A stretch of DNA of 64,000 bases from Alphaproteobacteria bacterium (lineage in GTDB: Bacteria; Pseudomonadota; Alphaproteobacteria; Micavibrionales; Micavibrionaceae), in assembly GCA_028277665.1 (NCBI GenBank), contig JANQFU010000021.1, positions 25,167 to 89,166 of the forward strand. The letters are read 5' to 3'. Under the pieces are notes generated by a model. The model saw nothing but the letters and a program-made list of their open reading frames with translations, was not told the DNA's origin and ran no database searches. A program made the translations under genes and the position numbers. The stretch's first letter is position 1. Every line of letters begins with the position of its first letter. Positions 8,972 through 16,561 of this stretch are shown piece after piece.

Positions 8972-9627
8972 GCCGAAACAAACCCAAAACCCGCGTCAAG
9001 ACGGCCAGAGGCCGCAAAAACGCCTCGACCCGCTGGCTTCAGCGTCAGCTCAACGACCCTTATGTGTCGGAGGCGCAACGGCTTGGCTATCGCTCCCGTG
9101 CGGCGTTCAAACTGATCGAGATTGACGAGAAGCTCGACCTTCTCAAACCCGGAAAGCGGATTGTCGATCTCGGCGCGGCACCGGGGGGCTGGAGCCAGAT
9201 TGCCGGGCAGCGCGGCGCGGCAAAAATCGTCGCGCTCGATCTCCTCGAGATGGACGAGTTGCCGGATGTGACCTTCCTTCAGATGGATTTCATGGATGAC
9301 GATGCGCCGGACCGTCTGCGCGGGGCCCTCGGCGGTCCGGCGGATCTCGTCCTGTCCGACATGTCGCCGAACACGACCGGGCATAAGCAGACCGACCACC
9401 TCAAGATCATGGTGCTCGTCGAGGCGGCCTATGAGTTTGCCTGTGAAATTCTTAATCCCGGCGGGATTTTTCTCGCCAAAGTCTTTCAGGGCGGCGCGGA
9501 ACGCGACTTGCTCGCCCGCATGAAACGCGACTTCACGAAAGTGCGCCACATCAAACCCCCTGCGTCCCGCTCCGATAGCGCCGAGCAATATGTCGTGGCG
9601 GAAGGGTTCCGGGCGCATACCCAATAA
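8968..9627 (+). CDS. rlmE: 23S rRNA 2'-O-methyltransferase RlmE (FtsJ/RrmJ)
   Basis: Methylates the ribose of U2552 in the A loop of 23S rRNA with SAM, late in 50S assembly. The 219-aa protein has a basic N-terminus, the K of RSRAAFKL, the SAM loop VDLGAAPGGWSQ, the catalytic D in LSDMSPNTTG, K in LAKVFQGG and E in SAEQYVVAEG: the full K-D-K-E tetrad. It starts at GTG, overlapping the upstream membrane gene by four bases. Confidence 0.96.
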   Translation: MSRNKPKTRVKTARGRKNASTRWLQRQLNDPYVSEAQRLGYRSRAAFKLIEIDEKLDLLKPGKRIVDLGAAPGGWSQIAGQRGAAKIVALDLLEMDELPDVTFLQMDFMDDDAPDRLRGALGGPADLVLSDMSPNTTGHKQTDHLKIMVLVEAAYEFACEILNPGGIFLAKVFQGGAERDLLARMKRDFTKVRHIKPPASRSDSAEQYVVAEGFRAHTQ

Positions 9628-9707
9628 GACGGCGGAAGAGATCTAAAGATACAGGGTAATCGCTTGAAAAAATTCGATCACACTAACTTTTTGATATAAT
9701 TAAATTT

Positions 9708-9806
9708 CGTCATCCTCTGGCCAGGCATCGCTTGAGTCCGGAGGATCCATTCATCCGTTTGCGAAGACTTTGAAATGGATCCTCCGCCTTCGCGGAGGAT
9801 GACGGA
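9708..9806. repeat. dispersed repeat, CGTCATCCTCYGGCCAGG family, copy 1
   Basis: About 99 bp bounded by CGTCATCCTC and GAGGATGACG, with an internal GGATCCATT/AATGGATCC pairing. A diverged copy lies at 44318-44415. It fills most of the 314-bp gap between rlmE and dapE; the rest is AT-rich, with a TATAAT-like hexamer at 9695. Confidence 0.85.
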
Positions 9807-9940
9807 GCTAAAACAACCCGTTCGATTCTCTCCCTTATAGGGCCGGATCGTGAGCTCTTTTAATATACCTTGCAAATTGTCCGTTTCATGTACAATTTGC
9901 AAGATAAATTCGCGTGATAGATTGTGAAGGACCTCAGTTC

Positions 9941-11104
9941 ATGTCGCACACCTCCCCCGCCCTTGAGATTGCCCGGACGCTTGTCAGCTATCCGAGCGTG
10001 ACGCCCGTGGATGCCGGCGTACAGGACTGGATCGCGCATCGGCTGGAGCGTCTGGGGTTTACCTGTACGCACCTGCATTACGGTGAGGTGCAAAACCTGT
10101 TTGCGGTTCTGGAGCCGAAAGCGAATACAAACACAGCGAAACAGGGCCGGCATTTTTGTTTTGCGGGTCATACGGATGTCGTGCCGCCGGGGCCGGAAGG
10201 GCGGTGGACTCATCCGCCGTTCGGCGCGGTCGTGACCGGCGGCAGGCTCTACGGCCGGGGGGCGGCGGATATGAAAGGCAACATTGCCTGTTTCATTGCG
10301 GCGGTCGAACAGTATGTCGAAACATACGGCCCGCCTTGCGCGCCGCTCTCGTTCCTGATTACAGGCGACGAAGAAGGCCGGGCGATCGACGGAACGCGGC
10401 GCGTTCTCGAATGGCTCGACGCGCGCGGGCCGGAGGCCATGCCGGATGCGTTTCTGGTCGGGGAGCCGACCAATCCGGTTTGTCTCGGAGAGCAGATCAA
10501 GATCGGCCGCCGGGGGTCGATGACAGGACATTTGCGCGTACAGGGAAAGCAGGGCCATGTCGCCTATCCGGACAAGGCACGGAACCCCGTTCCGGATATG
10601 CTCCGTCTTCTTGCCGCGCTGGATGCGCTGGTTCTCGATGAGGGGAACGCACATTTCGAGCCTTCTAACCTGGAGATAACGACCGTTGACGTCGGGAATG
10701 CCGCCGAGAACGTTATTCCGGGTGACGCCTGCGCCACGTTTAACGTCCGCTTCAACGATCTCTGGGACGCGGAAACTCTGGCTCCGCATATCCGGAAGAC
10801 TCTTGACGAGGCCGGGATCTCTTATGAACTTGATATGACGTGCAGCGGCGAAAGTTTCCTGACCGCGCCGGGGCCGCTCACCGAAATTGTCGCGGCGGCC
10901 GTCGCGCGCGAGACGGGCCGGACCTCCGCCCTGACGACCGGCGGCGGGACGTCCGATGCCCGCTTTATCAGCCGGTACCGTCCCGTCGTCGAATTCGGCC
11001 TCGTCAACGAGACCATTCATCAGATTGATGAGCACGTTGCGATCGCGGATCTCGACACCCTTACAGCCGTTTATGTCCGGATTTTGACGTTATGGTATGC
11101 GTGA
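9941..11104 (+). CDS. dapE: succinyl-diaminopimelate desuccinylase
   Basis: A zinc hydrolase that releases L,L-diaminopimelate from its N-succinyl form for lysine and peptidoglycan synthesis. The 387-aa M20-family protein shows FAGHTDVVPPG (zinc His/Asp), GRGAADMKG, the catalytic ITGDEEG, GEPTNPVCLG, a central dimerisation domain and TTGGGTSDARF. ATG 9941 has AAGGA nine bases upstream; an in-frame GTG at 9914 is less convincing. Monocistronic between repeat-filled gaps. Confidence 0.95.
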   Translation: MSHTSPALEIARTLVSYPSVTPVDAGVQDWIAHRLERLGFTCTHLHYGEVQNLFAVLEPKANTNTAKQGRHFCFAGHTDVVPPGPEGRWTHPPFGAVVTGGRLYGRGAADMKGNIACFIAAVEQYVETYGPPCAPLSFLITGDEEGRAIDGTRRVLEWLDARGPEAMPDAFLVGEPTNPVCLGEQIKIGRRGSMTGHLRVQGKQGHVAYPDKARNPVPDMLRLLAALDALVLDEGNAHFEPSNLEITTVDVGNAAENVIPGDACATFNVRFNDLWDAETLAPHIRKTLDEAGISYELDMTCSGESFLTAPGPLTEIVAAAVARETGRTSALTTGGGTSDARFISRYRPVVEFGLVNETIHQIDEHVAIADLDTLTAVYVRILTLWYA

Positions 11105-11134
11105 TTTCGGATAATTTAGCAAAACAACATGCAA

Positions 11135-11320
11135 CACGGCAAAGAATCCGGGTTAATGCCTCCCCGATCGATTCAGTTTTTTGTCATTGCGAACGACCAA
11201 CGGGAGTGTGGCCATCCGGAAATTTGGCCAGAAAATGCCCCCATGGCTGGCTCATCAGCGAATTATTGAACCTGCACAGCAATGACGGATGGAGAAAATT
11301 AACCCGCATTCTTTGCCGTG
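11135..11320. mobile_element. 186-bp MITE-like element, copy A
   Basis: Bounded by 23-bp terminal inverted repeats, CACGGCAAAGAATCCGGGTT... against the same sequence with one mismatch at the other end. The interior has no coding frame and includes a GTCATTGCGAACGACC segment. A second copy of exactly the same length lies in opposite orientation at 47991-48176. No clear target duplication is seen. It fills most of the gap between dapE and the next gene. Confidence 0.85.
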
Positions 11321-11410
11321 TCTCTTTCCGTTTCCCCTTTTCTTCGCGAAAAAAGGCGCTATATTCAACTGAAGTGAGTATGGGTCCTAACAACAAGGTA
11401 TGAGGGAAAC

Positions 11411-12139
11411 ATGGAACCTGACAGATCGCATCCGCATTACGCCGCATCCGCACAAAACCCGGGAATCGCGACATATGATACGGGATTGCGCGCCCATTTC
11501 CAGCGCGTCTATAACATCATGTCTTTCGGGCTTGTCGCCACAGGACTTGTTGCATGGGGCGTTTCCCAGAGTGAACAAATGGTGACGATGATCGCGACGA
11601 CTCCACTCAAATGGATTGTCATGCTGGCTCCGCTGGCTTTTATCTTTTTCGGCTTCACTCCAGCCCGGATGCGCACGATGTCGTTTCAGGGACTGGTCGG
11701 GCTCTTTACAGGGTTCAGTGCCCTGATGGGACTGTCTCTGTACTACATTTTTCTGTTGTATAGCGGACAGGATATCGTGCGGGTCTTCTTCATCACAGCC
11801 GGGATGTTCGCTGCAACATCCATTTACGGCTATACAACCCGCAAAGACCTCTCAAGTCTCGGCTCCCTGATGTTTATGGGCCTGATCGGGATCATTATCG
11901 CGTCAGTCGTAAACCTGTTCATGCAGTCCGACATGCTTCACTTTGTGATCTCCGTGATCGGCGTTGCCGTCTTTACGGGCCTGACGGCCTGGGATACACA
12001 GAACATCAAGGAAACCTACGCCCTCGAAAACGGCGAATCCGGAAATGCCCGGCTTGCCGTTGCGGGCGCTCTCAGCCTATATCTGAATTTCATTAATCTG
12101 TTCGTGATGCTTCTGCAACTTCTGGGTAACAGAGACTGA
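11411..12139 (+). CDS. Bax inhibitor-1 (YccA/YbhL-like) family membrane protein
   Basis: A 242-aa inner-membrane protein with seven predicted membrane helices after a 35-residue soluble N-terminus. Features of the BI-1 family (PF01027) include the early AHFQRVYNIMSFGL segment, SIYGYTTRKDLSSLG in the middle loop, the AWDTQ motif and the final LYLNFINLFVMLLQLLG helix. Bacterial members are linked to calcium leak or FtsH-mediated proteolysis; the role here is unknown. ATG is preceded by GAGGGAAAC, and a clear terminator follows. Confidence 0.93.
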   Translation: MEPDRSHPHYAASAQNPGIATYDTGLRAHFQRVYNIMSFGLVATGLVAWGVSQSEQMVTMIATTPLKWIVMLAPLAFIFFGFTPARMRTMSFQGLVGLFTGFSALMGLSLYYIFLLYSGQDIVRVFFITAGMFAATSIYGYTTRKDLSSLGSLMFMGLIGIIIASVVNLFMQSDMLHFVISVIGVAVFTGLTAWDTQNIKETYALENGESGNARLAVAGALSLYLNFINLFVMLLQLLGNRD

Positions 12140-12168
12140 CCCGGACAAAACACATACAAGAGAATGGA

Positions 12169-12193
12169 CCCGCGCGAATGCGCGGGTTTTTTT
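12169..12193 (+). terminator. rho-independent terminator
   Basis: CCCGCG stem, 6-nt loop, CGCGGG, then seven T, 30 bp after the Bax-inhibitor-like gene. Confidence 0.9.
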
Positions 12194-12249
12194 ATGCCTT
12201 TGGACCATTCAAAGTTGCAGAATGAAAATTCTATGCTAACCTGAAGAGC

Positions 12250-13818
12250 ATGACAAACGATCCTAAACAGCACCGGATTCTCCTTGTCGAGGATACATTA
12301 TCACTCGGCGAAATGTACAAAACATATCTCCAGAAACACGGATACGATGTGACTTTCGTCGCAACCGGCGAAGCGGCCTTGCAAGCCGTTGAAGATGATC
12401 CGGGATATCATCTTGTCCTGCTTGACCTGAAACTTCCGGATATGAGCGGCCTTGATGTTTTCCAGGAATTCAACAAACGCGATTTCAAGGCGCCCGTCAT
12501 TGTGATTACAGGCCACGGCTCGGTCAATACCGCCGTTGAAGCCATGCGCTCCGGAGCGCAGGATTTTCTCGTTAAACCGTTTACGATCGAGCGCCTGGGA
12601 AATTCTATCCGCATCCAGCTTGAGAAACACGCCGCATCCAATCATGACAATCCAACAAAAACCGATGCGCCTCCATCTCCCGGAACGGAGTCCGAGTCCG
12701 ACGCCGCGCAGGCGTCTTCTTCCCCCCTCCTGACGCGTGAGGTCAGAGTCGTCGACAAAAATTTCGGCGGTTTTATCGGAACCTCCGCCGTTATCCAGAA
12801 AGTCTATGCCCTGATTGAAAACGCCGCACGCAGCACGGCAACCGTCTTTATTACCGGCGAATCCGGAACGGGGAAAGAGCTCTGCGCCGAGGCCATTCAT
12901 AAATATTCGAGCCGCAAGAACCGTCCGTTTGTTCCCATCAACTGCGCCGCGATCCCGCGCGACCTCATGGAATCCGAATTATTCGGACATGTCAAAGGGG
13001 CATTTACCGGTGCAATCGCCGACCGCGACGGTGCCGCAGCTCTGGCCAATGGCGGCACCCTGTTCCTTGATGAAATCGGGGAAATGGATCCGAATATGCA
13101 AACGAAACTTCTGCGGTTTCTCCAGAATTTTGCTTTTCAGAAAGTCGGCGGCAACCGGCTGGAAAAAACGGACGTCCGAATTATCTGCGCAACGAACAGG
13201 GACCCCCTGGAAGAAGTTTCAAAAGGCCGTTTCCGGGAAGATCTCTATTACCGCCTGTATGTTATCCCGATCCATATGCCACCGTTACGGGACCGGGGAC
13301 ATGACATTCTCGATCTTGCTCTCATGCTTCTGCGCCGGTTTGCAGAAGAAGAAAAAAAGCCCTTCCGTGAAATCACCCCTGCGGCCGAATCGTCTTTGCT
13401 CAATTATAGATGGCCGGGCAATATCCGTGAGCTTCAGAATATGATTCGAAATATCGTGGTGATGCATGACAGCGAGTTTATCACGCCGGACATGCTTCCG
13501 CCCCATATCCTGAATTATACACCGGAGCAGCCGGTCCCGGCTTTAGATCATGGCCATGGCACAGGAACGCAGACCGGGATCACCGCGAGAGTTGCCTCCC
13601 CCGGACCTCTCTCCGGACGCATTCTTCCTCTCTGGGAAATTGAGAAAAATGCGATCGAGGACGCAATTGCACGTTGCGCCGGGAACATCCCTCGCGCCGC
13701 CGCCCTTCTGGAAGTTTCTCCGTCAACGATCTATCGCAAACGCGCGCTCTGGGAGAACGGATCACACGATACGGAGGACGGCGAAACCGAATTGTCGGAA
13801 GGACATAGCGGCGGATAA
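12250..13818 (+). CDS. sigma-54-dependent response regulator (NtrC/LuxO type)
   Basis: A 522-aa activator with a receiver domain (phospho-Asp at 59 in LLDLKLPDMSG, Lys near 109), a linker rich in Ser/Pro (about 130-160), and an AAA+ domain with Walker A GESGTGKE (203-210), the sigma-54 loop GAFTGA (250-255) and Walker B LFLDEIGEM. A Fis-type HTH (NIPRAAALLEVSPSTIYRKR) closes the protein. It would drive RpoN promoters when phosphorylated. No kinase is adjacent; the Hpt protein at 43803 is a possible relay partner, as LuxU is for LuxO, but this is only inference. Confidence 0.93.
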   Translation: MTNDPKQHRILLVEDTLSLGEMYKTYLQKHGYDVTFVATGEAALQAVEDDPGYHLVLLDLKLPDMSGLDVFQEFNKRDFKAPVIVITGHGSVNTAVEAMRSGAQDFLVKPFTIERLGNSIRIQLEKHAASNHDNPTKTDAPPSPGTESESDAAQASSSPLLTREVRVVDKNFGGFIGTSAVIQKVYALIENAARSTATVFITGESGTGKELCAEAIHKYSSRKNRPFVPINCAAIPRDLMESELFGHVKGAFTGAIADRDGAAALANGGTLFLDEIGEMDPNMQTKLLRFLQNFAFQKVGGNRLEKTDVRIICATNRDPLEEVSKGRFREDLYYRLYVIPIHMPPLRDRGHDILDLALMLLRRFAEEEKKPFREITPAAESSLLNYRWPGNIRELQNMIRNIVVMHDSEFITPDMLPPHILNYTPEQPVPALDHGHGTGTQTGITARVASPGPLSGRILPLWEIEKNAIEDAIARCAGNIPRAAALLEVSPSTIYRKRALWENGSHDTEDGETELSEGHSGG

Positions 13819-13906
13819 CTTCTCCCAAAGGGAAAACTTTCCTGTTTGTAAAAATTGTGCTTGAAATCTGATCCGCACATGGTAAAACTCATGCGCATTC
13901 AATGAA

Positions 13907-13982
13907 GGGCCCGTAGCTCAGCTGGGAGAGCGTCGCAATGGCATTGCGAAGGTCGTCGGTTCGATCCCGATCGGGTCCACCA
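13907..13982 (+). tRNA. tRNA-Ala (anticodon GGC)
   Basis: A 76-nt cloverleaf with acceptor GGGCCCG/CGGGTCC, D arm with AGCTCAGCTGGGAGAGC, anticodon stem TCGCA/TGCGA with loop ATGGCAT giving GGC, T arm GGTTCGATC, and encoded CCA. It reads alanine GCC/GCU codons. Confidence 0.96.
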
Positions 13983-14092
13983 CCCTTCGTCCTTACAGGT
14001 CTCGGGAGGCTTACGCCAGTAGTTGGTGGGCGTCGTACGTCTGAGGCATTTCTCCGACATCAGGGAATTCCAGACATTTGTCTGATTGTGCC

Positions 14093-15478
14093 CTAAAAAC
14101 TATACCGCACACCCGCATAGACGTTCGTGTTGTCTTCGAGCTGGCCGAAGAAGGTATGGCGTTTGTGGCCCCAGAAGACATTCCCGCCGGCTTCGACGTT
14201 CCAGCGGTCGTCGATCTTGTAATGGACTTTCGGGCGGACGTAGCCGTCCCGCTCGGTCGGTGACCAGAAGTTGAAGAGCGAGAGTGTGAGGTTCTGGTTC
14301 ATCAGCGTTTTGGTCAGGCTCACCGTGTAGACCTGCCGGTTTTCGTCGGGCAACGGTGCGCCGGGCGGGCTTATGCGCTGGTGCCGGTCGTAATGCCGGG
14401 TTTTCTCCAGATAAGCCTGAAAGCCGCCGGTCAGTTCATGCGCGAGTTCCTGCTCATAGCCGAGCAAGATGCGGATCTGGTCGTTTGTGATTGTGAGATC
14501 GTCCCCGCCGTCGTCATCCAGAGAATCATACCAGGCGAGCTCGATATTCCCGATCCCCGCGGCAACAGGCCCGCGCAAGGACGCGCCATAGACCCGAAGG
14601 CGCGGGAACCAGACGCGCTGCTCTAACGGCAATTGCCCCTGCGGATTTTTCCAGTAGCCGTCATAGAAATAAAGCGCGGCTTCCGTGCCGCTGAAATTCC
14701 GGTACAGGCGCGCGGCCCATTCATCCTCTCCGAACCATGCGCTGCGCATGTCGGCGCGTACGGGATCGGCCGTCCCGGTGAGAGTTCCGGCAAAGGGGTT
14801 ATAGACGCTGACTCGCCGGCCGTCGGCATAGCGGTCCGCATCGAAATTCGGCGTATACACGACATCGAGATTTGCAAGGCCGGTGAAGAAAGACGTTTTG
14901 AGCGCGTCGGACGGAGCTTTGAGATATTCCAGATCCCGGCCGATAAAGAAAGAATCATAATCTTTGGGGAACATATCATTGAGGAAGAGCAAATCTCCCG
15001 TCCCCCATGTGAGGACCTGCCGCCCGAGTTTGAGATCCATGAAATCCGTCGCGCGCCAGCTTACGAAGGCCTCACGGAGATCGATCACGCCGTCGCCGGT
15101 CTGGAGATCCACGCCGTACCGCCCGGCCACGGGATCATAGAGAAGATCCGTCGTGACGCGCGCACTGACGGTGTTCCAGTGCTTTTCAGCCTGAAGCTGG
15201 AGCCGGGCCTCGCCGAGGCTCGCCTCTTTTTCGAGCGGCGTCTCGTTCCACCGGACCCCGCCGCGCACTTCAAAAAATCCGGTGAGATCAAACGGCAGGG
15301 AGGAAGACCCTTCTTCATATATGTTCTCATCATCGCCGCCGAAATCCGGCAGCGGCGGCGGCACGTCCTCCGCGCTTTGTGTGCTTCCGCCCAGCCCCGC
15401 CGGCAGAGACGGCATTTGCGCATAGGCGGGAGTCGCCGCAAACATGAGAACGGCGACAGAACAGGATTTTAAAAACAT
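14093..15478 (-). CDS. outer-membrane beta-barrel protein of an RND-linked operon
   Basis: A 461-aa protein with signal peptide MFLKSCSVAVLMFAATPAYA. After a Pro/Asp-rich stretch it consists of alternating amphipathic strands with many Trp/Tyr/Gly residues (LKLGRQVLTWGTGDLLFLND) and ends in YAGVRYSF, with the C-terminal Phe typical of barrels. It resembles the DUF1302-like or porin-like partners found with MMPL transporters. It lies downstream of the LolA-like and RND genes in the same orientation; a 289-bp gap with a palindromic repeat separates it from them. The frame opens at 15655, but the signal peptide supports 15478. Confidence 0.82.
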   Translation of the reverse strand: MFLKSCSVAVLMFAATPAYAQMPSLPAGLGGSTQSAEDVPPPLPDFGGDDENIYEEGSSSLPFDLTGFFEVRGGVRWNETPLEKEASLGEARLQLQAEKHWNTVSARVTTDLLYDPVAGRYGVDLQTGDGVIDLREAFVSWRATDFMDLKLGRQVLTWGTGDLLFLNDMFPKDYDSFFIGRDLEYLKAPSDALKTSFFTGLANLDVVYTPNFDADRYADGRRVSVYNPFAGTLTGTADPVRADMRSAWFGEDEWAARLYRNFSGTEAALYFYDGYWKNPQGQLPLEQRVWFPRLRVYGASLRGPVAAGIGNIELAWYDSLDDDGGDDLTITNDQIRILLGYEQELAHELTGGFQAYLEKTRHYDRHQRISPPGAPLPDENRQVYTVSLTKTLMNQNLTLSLFNFWSPTERDGYVRPKVHYKIDDRWNVEAGGNVFWGHKRHTFFGQLEDNTNVYAGVRYSF

Positions 15479-15676
15479 CGAAATCCCGAAATTTATATCG
15501 CGCCTTGAAAAACAGGTGCTTTTCATCTGGCGAGATTTGGTGTCCGGGATCTCTGTCAGGAGGCCCCGGCTCTGCGCAAAATCTCCGCCTGCGCGGAGTT
15601 TTTGCTTGTCCGGGGTTGCGAACCTGATGACGGGAGATGAAACGGATTTAATCATGCGCGTGTCCTTAAATGTATT

Positions 15677-15744
15677 GTCATTCCCGCGAAGGCGGGAATC
15701 TTCATGTCATAAGCCGGAAGATGCCCGCTTCCGCGGGCATGACG
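15677..15744. repeat. paired extragenic palindromes
   Basis: Two adjacent hairpins (TTCCCGCGAAGGCGGGAA and ATGCCCGCTTCCGCGGGCAT) bounded by GTCATT and ATGACG, in the gap between the barrel and LolA-like genes. Same family as at 4304. Confidence 0.8.
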
Positions 15745-15766
15745 TGCAAATATTTTACAAAAACAA

Positions 15767-16561
15767 TCATTTCAAATACCGGCGCGGGGGATTGCGGAGG
15801 TAACGCTCTGTGAAGACATCCGGCAAACCGACATTATAGGTGACATCCAGAAATGTCTGAACCGTTTCCCCGCCGCTGCGCAGGTCTTTCATGCGCGATT
15901 GCATGACGGTCGGAAAGCCGTCGATCGTCTCGACTTTTTCGACACTGTTCTCGCGGTATTTCCGGCCTTTGGCGTCAAAAAATTCGGTTTTGACCGGGAT
16001 GAATGTCGCTTTGTGGATATAGTTTTTGTACCAGGAAAATTCGACGCTTCCCGGATCGACCGGCACGCTTTTCAGGATGTAGTAATCATCCGTTTCTTCC
16101 AAAAGCTCGTGATGGTCTTCTTCCGGGTTCCGGCCGGAGACGTCTTCATAAAAGTAATGGGAGCCGACAAAACTCGTCCGCTCGTCGCTCGCCGCGATCC
16201 GTTTTACAAGGTCGAGAGCCGGGAGGTAGAGCCAGCGATCGTCATCCGCGCCGACATGTTTCCAGACCAGAAACGCCGTTTTATCAACATCCGCCGGGCG
16301 GCTGAAATAGACGTAGAATTTTTGTTCTCCCTCGTCCGCACCGTCCGGATCGACATCCTTACGGAGGATTGTGAATTCGCGCGAGCGTTTGCGGCCCTGA
16401 GCGTCGGTGATGACCATCCGCACGGAGGCGCGGCCGTCCTCGCCCTGAAAGTAAGAGACATGATTGGCCTTGTCGACGATTTCGTCGACGCTCATCTTTG
16501 CGGCCTGAGCGGTGCCCGTCCCCAACAGCAGAATAGCGGCAACCCCTAAGAAAAACTTCAT
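15767..16561 (-). CDS. periplasmic outer-membrane lipoprotein-sorting-like (LolA-fold) protein
   Basis: A 264-aa secreted protein (signal MKFFLGVAAILLLGTGTAQA). It begins MSVDEIVDKANHVSYFQGEDGRA and carries the KFYVYFSRPADVDKTAFLVWKHVG and DDRWLYLPAL segments of the LolA_like_2 family (PF17131), predicted to bind lipid in a half-barrel. Its ATG overlaps the stop of the upstream RND gene (ATGA). With the RND pump and the barrel it probably forms a route for a lipid or lipoprotein between the membranes. The cargo is unknown. Confidence 0.88.
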   Translation of the reverse strand: MKFFLGVAAILLLGTGTAQAAKMSVDEIVDKANHVSYFQGEDGRASVRMVITDAQGRKRSREFTILRKDVDPDGADEGEQKFYVYFSRPADVDKTAFLVWKHVGADDDRWLYLPALDLVKRIAASDERTSFVGSHYFYEDVSGRNPEEDHHELLEETDDYYILKSVPVDPGSVEFSWYKNYIHKATFIPVKTEFFDAKGRKYRENSVEKVETIDGFPTVMQSRMKDLRSGGETVQTFLDVTYNVGLPDVFTERYLRNPPRRYLK